Origin: Plantago major | Taxonomy: Eukaryota; Streptophyta; Magnoliopsida; Lamiales; Plantaginaceae | Reading direction: 5' to 3' | Assembly: GCA_026545765.1 (NCBI GenBank) | Contig: CM048844.1 | Coordinates: 5,518,001-5,582,000 of the forward strand | DNA length: 64,000 nucleotides | Shown here: piece after piece, positions 11,877 through 24,100 of the stretch | How the letters are laid out: each line of letters starts with the position of its first letter | Numbering within the stretch: the stretch's first letter is position 1 | Made by a program: the position numbers and the translations under genes | The notes under the pieces: generated by a model | What the model was told of the DNA's origin: nothing | The model's input: only the letters and a program-made list of their open reading frames with translations | Database searches by the model: none

Positions 11877-12752
11877 GGCTGTGTTATTTTCAACTGAAAA
11901 TTCTTTAAGTTCAATTTCGATTCTATTAGTTGATTCGATTTAAATTTCGATTCGATTCATTAAATTCATATTATTATTATTATTATTGTTGTTGTTGTTA
12001 ATAATAATAATAATATTATTATTATTATTTTATCATTTATTTACACACCCGATCTTTTGTACGAGGAAAATAAGAAAATTTATCCAATTGAGTTATTTTC
12101 AACTTTTTTTCTTTCTTTCTTTTTAATACAACTTTTAGTAGATCAATGAAATAAAGAGTATAATTCTGATTTAACTAACAAAAATCTACATGTTCAAAAA
12201 CTCCAAAACAAGTTAAACCAAACTAAAAGTCGGACCAAACTTTATAAAATAATATTATATATCACAAATATTGAAAAATGGCATTTATTCCTCCATATTA
12301 TCTTCCTGACTCTATATTATCTTCCTAGGCTCTATATTGCACGGAATAGGCAAATTCTCAACGTTATCTCCTCACCTGCTCATCGCTTTCTTTCCTCGGT
12401 TCAATAAATCATTATCCACTCCACCTTGACATTGATATCATGTTGTAAAACTAGACAAAGCAGCTTTATCTGACGATTAAAATTGATTTTAATTGAGTTA
12501 TCATTCTCATATTGTTTTCCACGCGGTTGGTTTTAAAGTTTGTTATACAATAATAAATAAAAATGTAAAGTGACAGAAAAAAGAGTAGGAAGAATGTGAG
12601 AAAGATGACAAAAATAATATATTTTTTTAATTGTGATTATATATACCATCATATAATTGTTATTATTATTACACAATAATTTCTTGATTCGATTTGATTC
12701 ATTCCATTCGATTCGATTCGATTCAAGAATTTCAGTTGAAAAGACCAGAGCC
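11877..12752. mobile_element. Tourist-like MITE (PIF/Harbinger type), 876 bp
   Basis: The left end GGCTGTGTTATTTTCAACTG and the right end (reverse complement GGCTCTGGTCTTTTCAACTG) form inverted repeats that continue into AATTCTT and GATTCGATT. The element is flanked by TAA on both sides (11874-11876 and 12753-12755), the 3-bp duplication expected for Harbinger. The interior is non-coding and AT-rich. It includes a (TTA/TTG)n-(TAA)n stretch at about 11970-12030 that can itself fold back. No transposase is visible. Confidence 0.75.
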
Positions 12753-12998
12753 TAAGTATAATAAAACAACTGCTTTTCCATTAGGAATAGAAAAGACCAT
12801 TTCATTTAATTTTTATCTAAAACAACAGCAAAATCACTATCACTAATCCTTTCGTCTACTGCTCAACAATCAATCGATCAATCCACTATCGCTACTATCA
12901 TTTCATTGCTTCTCTCCCTATTCCCTCCGCCTCCCTCCTCCATTGTGCCGCGCCGCCGCCCTACGTCTCCAAGACTCCTCCCTCGGCCTCCAGCCGCC

Positions 12999-13184
12999 AT
13001 GGCCATCTTGTCCAGATATGTTGCAAAGTCGGTTCATGAATTGAAGGTTCCTCTTCCAGATTCGCCCTTTGCTTTCCAGTCGGCCATGCCTAGAAGGAAG
13101 AAAATCGGAACGGAGCGAAGGCCATGGCGAAGAAGAAACAGAGAGAAGCAAGGGAAAGCTTCTTCTTCTGCTACAGCTTTTTGA
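12999..13184 (+). CDS. Small hypothetical ORF, 61 residues
   Basis: The ATG sits in a GCCGCCATGG context and the frame ends at TGA 13182-13184. The product is very basic after residue 30 (MPRRKKIGTERRPWRRRNRE) and I recognise no domain. The pyrimidine-rich leader upstream looks like a plant 5' UTR. The ORF lies inside a segment bounded by perfect inverted repeats, so it may be a captured exon fragment in a DNA element rather than a working gene. It could also be chance. Confidence 0.3.
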   Translation: MAILSRYVAKSVHELKVPLPDSPFAFQSAMPRRKKIGTERRPWRRRNREKQGKASSSATAF

Positions 13185-13277
13185 TCAATCTGTAAATTGA
13201 CTTTTTGCATTGATTTAAGATTTAGCCTCTCTCTTCCCATCCTTTTTATTCTTTCTCTTTTTTGTTGTTCAATCTTT

Positions 13278-13590
13278 GGTGTCTGTGAGTTTTTATAACT
13301 GGGGGATTTAATATTTTGTCTGTGGATTTTTACATCCTGTTTGTGGGTTTTTGCATTTGGGGAATTTATCTGGTATTTGTGAGTTTTTATAACTGGGGAT
13401 TTAATGTTTTGTCTGTGGGTTTTTACATCCTGTCTGTGGGTTTTTGCATCTGGAGAATTTATTTGGTATATGTGAGTTTTTATAACTAGTGGATTTAATG
13501 TCGTGTATGTGGGTTTTTATAACTGGGGGATGGATTTTTATAACTGGAGAATTTAATGTCGTGTCTGTGAGTTTTTGCATATGGGGGAGT
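13278..13590 (+). repeat. Degenerate minisatellite
   Basis: Variants of CTGTGAGTTTTTATAACTGG, CTGTGGGTTTTTACATCCTG and CTGTGGGTTTTTGCATCTGG alternate in a higher-order pattern of about 106 bp, each sub-unit about 30-40 bp. The array ends just before the right inverted repeat at 13618. Confidence 0.8.
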
Positions 13591-13659
13591 TGAGCGCTAA
13601 TTAAAAATAGGCATTTCCTATTCCTAATGGAAAAGCAGGTCTTTTCCTAGACTTTGTAA

Positions 13660-14540
13660 TTTTTGATACCTTAAGTTGTTATAGTTATCGTTTTGATACC
13701 TTAAGTTGTGATCGTTCGATTTTTTGTACCTTAAGTTGTGTATTCGTCAAATTTTGATACTCCGTTAGTCAAACTTAACGGAACAGTTAACTTTGACCGA
13801 ATTAGTAAGAATTAGCGTGAATTAGTCGATTTTCCGTTAAGTCGGCGCGTGAACTAAACACTCCTGATAAAATATTAATAAATTTCAATTTAAAAATTAT
13901 TAATATTCTATTAATAGTAATATTTTTTTATTAATATTATTCAACTTTACATTGATCATGAAACTTTTTTATTAATATTAGTCGATTTTCCATTGATTAA
14001 TTAATTTTTTAATTAAAATTTATTAGTATTAATTTTTTTTGTATTAGTCGATTTTCATTGATGATGAATCAACTTTTTTATTAAAATATATTAATATTTT
14101 ATTAATATTATTAATTTTTTTTATCAATATTAGTCGATTTTCCATTGATCATGATTTAATTTTTTTAATTAAAATTTATTAATATTAATATTTTTTTATT
14201 TATATCAGTCGATTTTTCATTGATCATGAATTAATTTTTTTATATTAGTCGATTTTCCATTAATCATGAATTATTTTTTAAAAAAATTATAATTTTTTAT
14301 TAATATTAGTCTATTTTATTGATCATGAATTATTTTTTAATTAAAATTTATTGATATTTTATTAGGAGCGCGTTTAATTCACGCGCCGACTTGACGGAAA
14401 ATCAACTAATTCACGCTAATTCTTACTAATTCAGTCAAAGTTAACGGTTCTGTTAAGTTTGACTAACGGAGTATCAAAATTGAACGAATACGCAACTTAA
14501 GGTATCAAAATTGTACGGTCACAACTTAAGGTACCAAAAA
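13660..14540. mobile_element. Long-TIR (fold-back or MULE-like) non-autonomous element
   Basis: The left arm (13660-13859) and right arm (14372-14540) are extended imperfect inverted repeats. Both carry TTTTTG(A/G)TACCTTAAGTTG, then ATACTCCGTTAGTCAAACTTAACG, GAATTAGTAAGAATTAGCGT and GGCGCGTGAA. The left arm has one extra copy of the ~30-bp TACCTTAAGTTG unit. The centre is AT-rich with repeats of TTAGTCGATTTTCCATTGAT. There is no coding potential. Target duplications could not be defined, so the superfamily is uncertain. Confidence 0.75.
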
Positions 14541-15367
14541 TGGATTTTTCCCTATCTGCATGTTACACTAAATTCAATGTAGGAGAGACGGAGAGACTCA
14601 GAGGAAATACATTATGGTAGAAATGTGGTAAATTTCGCGGGTCGATCCGGCTGCCAAATACAAGCTCGCTGCTACTAGGAGCGAGCTTGCTCGCTGCGTT
14701 TTGGCCGTCCATGGACAACCATGGATGGAGCTTTAACGATGAAAGTTTGGAAAAAAAAAATTTAGATCTAAATTTTTTGAATTGATTGCTAATTGTGTTG
14801 TTTTGAAGGGTGTTAAGCTTTTATTGAAGACACTTTTAGGTGGATTTAGATTAGGATGCTAATTTTTTGTTTGATTTGGTAAATATTAGAAATAATAGAG
14901 TATGTTATTGGAGAATTTGACAAAAAATAGGGATGAATTTGCAATTTTCAAATAGTATTGAGGTTTCTTCATAAATGCTTAAAGGTTTATATAGTACATG
15001 ATCAAGGTTATTGTATATGTTTGTTAAGGTTTATTTTTTATTTGATATGCAAGATGTTAATATGTGAGAAATTGTTAATTTTTTAATGATAAAACATTTA
15101 AGGTTTATATGAAAGATGGAAAAGTTTATATGAAAAATGTACAAGTTTTATACAATGTGTGTAGTTAGGTCTAGTACCATATACATGCAAGTAGTTAATA
15201 TATTCGCTAAAATCGTTAAGTTTTATGTGAAAAATAGTTAAGATTTTAATAAGTAATGATTAAAATTTATGCTTAGCGATGTTAAATTTGTCGAACATGT
15301 TCAAATTTTATCCCCGTAATGTATGAATTTTATGCTTGTTGTTGAGGTTTATCTGATTAGATGTTAA
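14541..15367. other. AT-rich spacer before the tandem array
   Basis: There is no gene. GAGCGAGCTTGCTCGCTGCG and CCATGGACAACCATGGATGG near 14680-14730 are short inverted motifs. Further on, AAGGTTTATATGAAAAATG-type phrases (about 15090-15150) resemble sequence at 18740-18800 and are the reverse complement of phrases inside the following array. Confidence 0.5.
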
Positions 15368-18300
15368 GGGGTCATTTAAACATTCTAAAATCCTATGGAG
15401 AAAATGATGAACCCCATAACCCCCTACACATGAAACACAAATTTAGGTTATTATACAAAAACGTAAAAGTTTAATAACATTGTAAAGTTTCTATCATTAC
15501 TTATAAACATTTGCAGAAACACACAATAACCTAAAACATCTGAAACATAAACCTTAACCATATTTCAAAAGAACCTTAAGCATTAGAACTTAACTAGATT
15601 AACAGTGAAAAATATATTACGCCCTAGAGGGTTTAGGGTGGGTATAGATTAAGCCCTAATTAACGGTTTGTCGGGATCATTAAAGCATTCTAAAACCCTA
15701 TGGAGGAAATGGTGAACCCTAAACCCCCTGACACATGAATCACAAATTCTTGTTCCCTTGCAGATTGCTGGTGCCCCAAATTCTAAACCCTAATTTCGAT
15801 TGTAGATTTCTGAGCGTCTACAATTTGGCATCTACCGTGGGCCCCCGGCTATCAATCAAAGGCAACTCGCTACACGCAACCATGTCACATTCAAATGAGT
15901 ACGTCCTCGAGGAGGTGGAAGAGATTGATGTCGCTACTCAAATCAAAGTTTTGACTCCTCAAATGAAAGAAAACGCGAAGAAGCTCAAATGAAAGAAAAG
16001 GTAAATGAAAATTTGGAGTTGCCACTTGCTAGAAGCTGGAAGAAAAGAGGAAGGGGCTGCAATTTTCAAAATGGAAGAAAAGAGGAAGGGGCTGCAATTT
16101 TCAAAATGGAAGAAAAGATGAAGGGGCTGTAAGAACGATGAGAGAGGGAGAGGAGACAAAGTAGGTCAAAAATTAAACAATTCTCCTTTCCACTTTGAGG
16201 CTTGGGCCGGCAAATGGAGGAATTGGGCCAACATGTTAGATGAAAATCACAAACATTAACGGGACGGATTTCAAAAAGATCGAGGTTTAAATTTTATTCA
16301 TTCTTCGGTGACTCTCACAAAAAGAGCTAAAATGCATATACACACTACACATGATGATGTATGTATCCAAAGCACGTCTAGTGAGCATGTCTACTTTCCA
16401 ACTCGAGAAACTCGACTCGGAGAGTGGGGGACAAACTGTAATGGCAAAAATACGCTCCCGGCCCAATCGCTTGGACACGTCCAAACAAAGCCCGATTATT
16501 TGATAGAGACTCAAGCCCAATTAATAAGTTCTTACTCGAAAGGACTAATAATTCGCTAAGTCAACTTGGGCCTGACCAACTATACCATATCTACGTGATG
16601 GGTTGTCTCAATCCAATTAATGAGCCGGACCAATCCAATGCTCCTTGAGAACATCCCGACAAAACAACTTAGTTCAATCCATCAAGTCAGGTCGGCTCAC
16701 CTAAGATTCCTTCCTCTAAGGCGGGATCTATATGGACCAACAAGGTAGTTCGAATAACTCACATGGCAGCCGCCCAATAGTCGGCCCAAGTCCAATTGTT
16801 AAAAGAATGGACTAAGTCACGGGAACTCAGAGATGAAGGAGGATCTGTTATCCGACGGCATCCCACATCTCCAACTACATCCCGCATCTCCAACTAAATG
16901 AGGAGTCGGTTACTAGGACTTAGAGATGATGGAGGAGCCATTCTCCAACTACATCCCGCATCTCCAACTAAATGAGGAGTCGGTTACTAGGACTTAGGGA
17001 TGATGGAGAATCTGTTCTCCAACAACGTCTTACTTCTCCAACTACATCCCGACAAATAAGGGATTCGGGGTGAGAATCAGTTAGAAGACGCGTCAACTAT
17101 CTCAATAAAAGGAGGGGAAGGGAAACTCCATAACCCATCTGAAATCAATCAACTACGACAATGGAAAAACCCTAGCTACTAAGAATTGTCCCAGTCGTCT
17201 AATCAATCATCTACTTCTCCATCCATACTTGAGTTCTGAACATCATCTTAACCTTAATCCCCATCTCCTAGTAGAAACCCTCATCTCCCTCAGTGCGGCA
17301 TCTCAACCTCCATCCGACTCCATACTTAGTCCACTCAACCGCTCTCCTAGCCGACTCATCCCAGCCGACATAAGAGCTATATCATCCCAAAAAGGATAAT
17401 TTCTCTCTGTCTCTTATGTATTGTTTATTCCATATCTTCCAAACTCACTAGCTTGAGCGTCGGAGTCCATTCGGTCGGCACCACACCGGTATCCCATTTG
17501 GATCTCACGTTCCAGCGTGCTTTCTTGTTGCCTTGCAGGTTGCTGGTGCCCCCAATTCTAAACCCTAATTTTGATTGTCGATTTCTGAGCGTCTATAGTA
17601 TACAGAAAGGTTAAGATTTAATTGTAACTTTGTGAAGTTTCTATCATTACATATAAACCTCAGCAGAAACACACAATACACTAAAACATCCTAAACATAA
17701 ACCTTAACCATAATTCAAAAGAACCTTAAGTATTAGAACTTAACTAGATTATCAGTGAAAAATATATTATGCCCTTAATTTAGAATGGAGGTATAGGGCG
17801 TTAATTAAGGGAATGTCGGGTCATTGAAGCATTCTAAAACCCTATGGAGGAAATGGTGAACCCTAAAAATCCCTGACACATGAAAGCACAAATTCAGGTT
17901 ATTATACCTAAAGGTAAAGGTTTAAGTGTAACCCTGTAAAGCTTCTAACTGTACATATAAACCTTAGCCGAAACACACAATAACCTAAAACATTCTAAAC
18001 ATAAACCTTAATCAATTTTCAAAACAACATTAACCATTATAACTTAAGTAGATTAATATTGAAAATATATTACGTACGCCTTAATTAAGGGTTTGTTGGG
18101 GGTCATTGAAGCATTTTAAAATCCTATGAAGGAAATGGTGAACCCTAAAAACCCCCTGACACATAAAATAGAAATTCAAGTTATTATATAGAAATGTAAA
18201 AGTTTAAATGTAACGTTGTAAAATTTCTATCATTACATATAAACCTCAACAGGAAGATACAATAACTTAAAATATTCTAAACATAAACCTTAACCATTTT

Positions 18301-18640
18301 TCAAAATAATCTTAAGCATTAGAACTTAAATATATTAAAAGTGATATATATATATTACGACCTTAATTCGGGCTTAGGGTAATGCTCTATACCCCAACCT
18401 AAACCCTAACCCTAATTAAGGATTTATCAGGGGTCATTTAAGCATTTTAAAACTCCATGGAGGAAATGGTGAACCCTAAAACCCACCTGACACATTAAAA
18501 TACAAATTCAGGTTATTATACAAAAAGGTAAAGGTTTAAGTGTAACGTTGTGAATGTTCTATCATTACTTATAAACTTTAGCAGGAAGACACAGTAACCT
18601 AAAACATTTATAACATAAACCTTAACCATTTTTCATAAGT
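15368..18640. repeat. Tandem array of ~290-bp units, interrupted by an LTR-element remnant
   Basis: Five units start with GGGTCATT(T/G)AAGCATTCTAAAA and CCTATGGAGGAAATGGTGAA. They begin at 15368, 15673 (split by an insertion), 17818, 18100 and 18431 (last unit partial). Unit lengths run from about 280 to 330 bp. The second unit breaks off at 15748 and resumes at 17598, so the array is older than the insertion. Units contain AAACCTTAACCATTTTTC, whose reverse complement occurs in both flanks. Confidence 0.8.
15749..17597 (+). mobile_element. Truncated LTR retrotransposon remnant (gypsy-like)
   Basis: A ~74-bp sequence beginning CTTGTT(C/G)CCTTGCAG and ending TTTCTGAGCGTCTA is duplicated at 15749-15822 and 17524-17597. 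I read these as the ends of the two LTRs. Right after the first copy comes ATTTGGCATCTACCGTGGG, which looks like a decayed TGGCGCC-type primer-binding site. The 5' LTR is therefore almost entirely deleted and the internal part is under about 400 bp, with at most a gag stub (ATGTCACATTCAAATGAG). The 3' LTR contains a TATA-like AATAAAAGGAGGGG at about 17103. It also has a 74-bp direct repeat (16878 and 16952). The internal part has a 35-bp repeat (16038, 16073, 16108). Confidence 0.55.
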
Positions 18641-18909
18641 TCTCTGTGAAAAATGGTTAATGTTATCACGAGTAATGGTTATTGTTGAAGCTTCTATGTT
18701 TTTCAATGTTACGCAAGTTGTAATTTATGTAAAAAATGGTTAAGGTTTAAATGAAAACTGTTCAAGGTTTATATGAAAAATGTAGAAGGTTGTATGAAAA
18801 ATGTTCCAACAATTTGTTTGATGCAGAATTAAGTGAAGTGCCGTAAAATATCCGTGCATAATATCTTGCAGTTTCTCTCTGTCTTCTTTAGTCTTGGAGT
18901 TTAAAATTT

Positions 18910-18925
18910 AACATATTACATGAAG
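18910..18925. repeat. Left target-site duplication of the L1 LINE
   Basis: AACATATTACATGAAG here is repeated exactly at 25431-25446 after the poly(A) tail, a 16-bp duplication typical of target-primed reverse transcription. Confidence 0.93.
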
Positions 18926-18971
18926 TAAATCAGAAGTTGAAAGAAATATTCGTTGAGCATTTTACTTAGTA

Positions 18972-21179
18972 ATGAAAAACTCTAGAGCCTTCCCCCCTAG
19001 GATCCTTTCCGCTCACCAGCGATCAAACGTTTATCTCCAGAGCCAAAAGCCTACCCATTTCCAAGCCATAGATCATCATAGGTACCCGGTTAACGTCGCA
19101 CGTGAGGGTCAGTTTCTTTCTCCAGGTCGCAAGATAGGGTTTGTGGAACGCAAATGGGTGCAGAAATTGGAAGCGCATTCTCACTCGATTTATTTTTCCG
19201 GTTTCCCTGATGATTGGATTGATCGTGATGTGAAGGGGGTTTTGAGGAAGTTTGGTTCGGTGATATTGATGTTTTCATTCCGATAAAAAGGAATAAGTTA
19301 GGGAAGAAGTTTGCGTTTGTTCGTTTCGATCGTAAAGATCCATTGGATGAGATTATAGCTGGGATTTAAGGATTGTCGATAGGATCAGAACGTCTGGTTG
19401 CAAATAGTGCTCGTTTTGCTAGATCGGAGTTTAAGTATGCGAAGAGTGTGTCGAAACCTTCTCCGATTTTGGTTGATTCTCGCCACTGTGAGGCGGGTCG
19501 GAGTTTTTTGCAAGTAACGTCAAATGGGAGTGTTGGGGCAGCGAAGGAGAATTCTGATGGGGTACGGACTGGTTTGGGTGACGATGTGGTGGCGAAGAAG
19601 GCTTCGCATGTTCCAGTTAGTGATACGGCACGGGGCAGCATGCTAAGCCGATCTATCCCTTCAGGTAGGATCGCCACTTTTGTCCCGGAGAAAGAGTCTG
19701 TAGTTCGGGCTAAAAGATGCTTGATTGGTGGGGTGAAGTTTGGTATTGATAGTCAGGGTATTTTGGAGCGTCTCAGGGATCGTGGTTACCAGGTTATTAG
19801 GGTGAGCAAGCTTTCATTTGAAGTATGGACCATAGAGTTAGATTGTTTGGCGACTGCGCGGAAAATGTTACAAGAGGAGCAGGAGTGGACGAAGGAGTTG
19901 TTCTCCTTCTTACGTCCGTGGCAGGAAGGGGACGTTAATGTTCGTCGTAAGGTTTGGCTAAACATATACGGTGTTCCTTTGCATGCTTGGTGTGTTCAAT
20001 TCTTTCGTCGGGTTGGAAATCGTTTGGGCAACGTTTTAGAAATTGATCGTAGCACGGTGGAGTGCCTAGATTTTCAAAGGGGTCGTGTTCTAATTGATAC
20101 TCATGTGACGAATTTAATTAGGGAGACTATGATGTTTCGCATTTGGAATCAAGTCTTTCACATTAACGTGATGGAAGAGTTTGAGGAGCTCGATTTCTTT
20201 GATAATGATTTTGCCTCTAGGCATAAGGTTGGGGGTGGGGGGTCAGGTTCCGAACTGTCAGAGTCCGGTGATGATAGTATTTTGGAAGGGGACGGTAGGG
20301 ATGATATTTGGGACGTAGTTCCTCAAACAGATTATGTGGAGCCTGATTTGGCGGGTCAGGTAGGAGGTTCCTCGAGTTTGAATGAGGAGTCGTTTCCTTT
20401 AGTCGAGGTGGGTCAGCGGGGTGAGGTTGAGACTGATGTTGACGAAGAAATGCGCAAGAGTCTATTAGCATGCTTTGGGGGAGGATTTGGAGAATTTGTT
20501 ACCCGTTACCGTGTTGGGCCAGGAGAGTAATGTTATTGGGCCAGAAGTTGGGTCCAAGTTGGGCCAAGAAGTGTCAGCGTTAGTAACTTCCGCTGATAAG
20601 GTTGGTGTGCATTTGGAGGACCACACAACAGATCAATTATTGATTTCAGGTGTTGGAAATAAGCAGACAGCTGCTATCTCTTCTTCAGCGGATACGGAAG
20701 TGAGTGTGTCTGAAGATCCGTTCGATCTTCGGCGGATAATCCAAGCTGATGGGTCGAAGGAGGCTATGGATTCGAGTGGTGAAGTGCAATCGATGGGTCT
20801 TGCGGTTCCTTCACAGTTGGTTGTGGTACACTCGGAGGTAGAAGTGGTGGGTGCTTCTGAAGTAGTGCATCGGAGGGGTAGATTAACGAAGAAACTTGCT
20901 GTTGGAGGCACGGTGGGGAGAGTTATGCGGATGGAGGATCTGGAGAATGGGGCTTTTCCTTCAGATAGTGATATTAGAGCCCGAAATCGGGTGATTCGGC
21001 GTCAGTTGGTGGATGAGGAGGCTCAGAGGCTAGGGGACTTAGGGTGTCAGATGGGTTTGATCAGCGGGGAGGAGCGGCAGTCGGCTGTGGCTCAGTTTCA
21101 AAGTTGGGAGCAGAGAGATAGAGAGGTCTTGGAAGCTAGTCTTGCGAAGAGCGATTTGGAGAAGCCAAATGTTGATTAA
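18972..21179 (+). pseudogene. LINE ORF1 (RRM and DUF4283-like RNA-binding protein), broken
   Basis: Translation starts at ATG 18972. An RNA-recognition motif follows, with an RNP2-like SIYFSGFP and an RNP1-like KKFAFVRF on either side of a +1/-1 slip near 19262. An in-frame TAA stands at 19367-19369. The central part (about 19700-20170) contains VWLNIYGVPLHAWC, typical of DUF4283-type plant LINE ORF1 proteins that bind element RNA. The acidic C-terminal part continues in another frame after an indel in the GGGGG run at about 20475 and ends at TAA 21177-21179. ORF1 protein coats the LINE RNA in the cytoplasmic RNP. With two frameshifts and one stop this copy cannot make it intact. Confidence 0.85.
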
Positions 21180-24100
21180 TGCGGATGATCAGCTACAATA
21201 TCCGGGGTTTGAGGGGTAAACTGAAGCGGAGCGCGATTCAGGAGCTTGTTCGAGTAGAAAAAGTGGAATTTCTTTGCCTACAGGAAACAAAACGAGAGTA
21301 TGTAGATAAACGTCTTGCGCGGCAGCTTTGGGGTGATGCTGACTGCGATTGGATTTTCAGTGGCTCTAATGGTGCATCAGGGGGCCTAATGTGTATTTGG
21401 GACAGCTCGGTTTTTGTTCGTCAAGAACTTTGGGGTGATAATGGGATTTTGGGAGTGTCTGGATTATGGGGTGGCGTGAAGATTAATGTGGTAAACGTGT
21501 ACAGTCCTTGTGGGAGGGAAGGAAAAAGGGCCGTGTTGGCTGCTCTAGTGGAGAAGATGAGTGGTCGTGAGGACGAGCGGTGGTGTGTATGCGGTGATTT
21601 TAACGTCATTCGATGCGAGGAAGAACGGAGAGGGGTGGTGTGTGGAAGTCGGAAAAGTGAAATGGAGGAGTTCAATGAGCTAATTTATAGACTAAAATTG
21701 GTTGATCTTCCTTTGGAACGGAGAAAATTTACGTGGTATAAGGATAATGGGAAATGTGGGAGTCGCTTGGATCGGTTTTTATTGTCAGCAGAATGGTTGG
21801 TTAGTTGGCCTGCGGTTACTCAGTTTGGTCTTAAGAGGGATGTTTCTGATCATGTAGCGATTCTTTTGAAGGAAGAAGTGGTTGATTGGGGGCCTAAACC
21901 GTTCAAATTTATCAATGCGTGGTTGGACAAGAAGGGTTTTAGGGAGATGGTGGAGAAGGAGTGGCGTAGTTTCAAGGTGACAGGTTGGAGGGGTTTTGTG
22001 CTAAAAGAGAAACTGAAAAATATCAAAGAGAAAATCCGTGAATGGCATAGGAATCATTTGGGTAATTTGGATCAGCGGATTAATCTCAAGTCGGAGGAGT
22101 TACTGAAGTTAGACTTGGCTGTAGAATCTGATACAGTGGTACCAGGGGATTTGGATCGAAAGACAGTTTGGGGTGAATTGGAACATCTCTTGAGTTTTAA
22201 AGATCGGGTCCGATTTCAACAATCACGTCTTAGGTGGTTGAAGGAAGGGGATGCAAACTCCAACTTTTTCCATAAGTACGTGGAACGCAAGGGCAGGTTC
22301 AAGGGTTTGAAGGGTATTAGGATTGGAGGAGTATGGTTGGAGGAAGTGGAAGCTGTTAAAGAGGGATTCAGCAAACATTTCGGTTGCTTGTTTGCGAGTG
22401 GTATGGAGCCAGGGACCCGGATATCGGAACATCTTCGCAACAGTCTACGGGGTTCAGTCTTGGGCGAGGCTAACAGATTGTTACTGGAGCAGCCTTTTAC
22501 TAAGGATGAGATTCGCCGAGCGACTTGGGATTGTGGTCTTGACCGTTGTCCTGGACCGAATGGTTTCAGTTTCCTGTTTTTCCGCAGGTTTTGGGATCTC
22601 ATGTGCGACGATTTTTTGGCCTTTTTTGATGAGTTCTACACCAATGCTAAGTTGACCAGGGGCCTCAATTCTTCGTTCATCACTTTAATTCCGAAGGTAG
22701 TTTCTCCAATGGCTATAGAGGAGTATCGACCGATATCTTTGATTGCTGGAATTTATAAAGTGCTGGCTTAAGTACTATCCAACCGCATTGCAAAAGTTCT
22801 TGTCGAGGTAATTTCGGTACACCAATCCGCGTTTATTGGTGAGCGAAATATTCTGGATGGGGTGGTTATTGCGAATGAAATCGTTGATGAAGCAAAGAAG
22901 AGAAAGAAAGGCCTGTTTATGTTCAAAATTGATTTCGCAAAGGCTTACGACTCTGTCAATTGGGATTTTTTACTTGAGATGATGGTGCTGTTGGGATTCG
23001 GTGAAAATTGGTGTCGGTGGATTAAAGAATGTGTTTATACGGTGGAGGCCTCGGTTTTGGTTAATGGGAGTCCCTCGTATCCTTTTAAGATGGAAAGAGG
23101 TCTACGACAAGGAGATCCTTTATCGCCGTTTCTATTTCTGATTGTGGCGGAGGGATTAAGTAGGATGATGGAAAAGGTGTGTGCTGATGGTTTCTTTAAG
23201 CCTTGGGTTGTGGGTTCTAGTGGTGTAGAGGTGCCGCATCTGCAGTACGCCGACGATTCTATTTTATTTGGTGAAGCCTCGGCTGAAAATATTTTGGTCC
23301 TTAAGTGTGTACTACGGTGTTTCGAACGAGTTTCTGGCCTCAAGAAAAATTTTCAGAAAAGCTGTCTGATGGGGGTGGGGGTAGATTCGACAGTGCTAGC
23401 TGAGTGGGCTGATATGCTGAATTGTGGAGTTGGGACTGTGCCGTTTGTTTTTTTGGGGCTTCCGGTGGGGGCTAGACAAAGTGATAAACAGGTATGGAGA
23501 CCGGCAGTGGATAGGTTGCGCAACAGACTTCAAAAATGGGAAAATTCGTATCTGTCATTTGGTGGACGACTGATCCTAATTAACGCGGTGTTAACCTCCT
23601 TACCCATTTTTTACCTCTCTTTTTTTAAAGCTCCTACCTTTGTCTTGAACCAAATTAAAAGTTTACAACGACATTTTCTTTGGGGTGGGTCTTTGGGTGG
23701 GAATAGGAAATTGGCTTGGGTGAAGTGGGAGGTGATTTGTAGGTCGAAAGAGAAAGGTGGGTTGGGTGTTAAAAATCTGGAGGACTTTAATCTTTCGCTG
23801 CTAGGTAAATGGGTGTGGCGTTTCCTGAGTGGGGATGATGCCTTGTGGGTGAAAGTCCTTAGGTCTAAGTATGGGGATTTTTTTACTTGTGTGGAGAAGG
23901 CGGAGAGTGGCAGGGTGTGGGGGAAAGGGTGGTCGTGGTGGTGGAGGGATTTAGTGAAATGTGTGGGTAAAAGTCGGTGGTTTGTCGAGGATATTAGGCG
24001 TTTTGTTGGTGATGGTCGGGCTGTCAGATTTTGGGAGGATGTGTGGGTCGAGAGAGGAGTCAAACTAAAGGATTTATTCCCGAGGTTGTATAGTTTAGAT

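Larger units (their letters stand above)
12770..13638. repeat. Segment bounded by 21-bp perfect inverted repeats
   Basis: CTGCTTTTCCATTAGGAATAG at 12770-12790 recurs as its exact reverse complement at 13618-13638. The 870-bp segment between holds a GC- and pyrimidine-rich leader, a small open frame (12999-13184) and a minisatellite. I could not find an unambiguous target-site duplication, so whether this is a transposon carrying a captured gene fragment is open. Confidence 0.55.

Noticed and set aside
11970..12030. (TTATTATTG)n / (TAATAATA)n run as a separate microsatellite gene-regulatory feature
   Set aside because: It lies inside the Tourist-like MITE and is ordinary AT-rich fold-back sequence of that element.
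15735..15992. 85-codon frame across the LTR remnant as a gene
   Set aside because: It begins in the tandem array, runs through the LTR end and the primer-binding site and only then reaches a possible gag stub, so it is a junction artefact.
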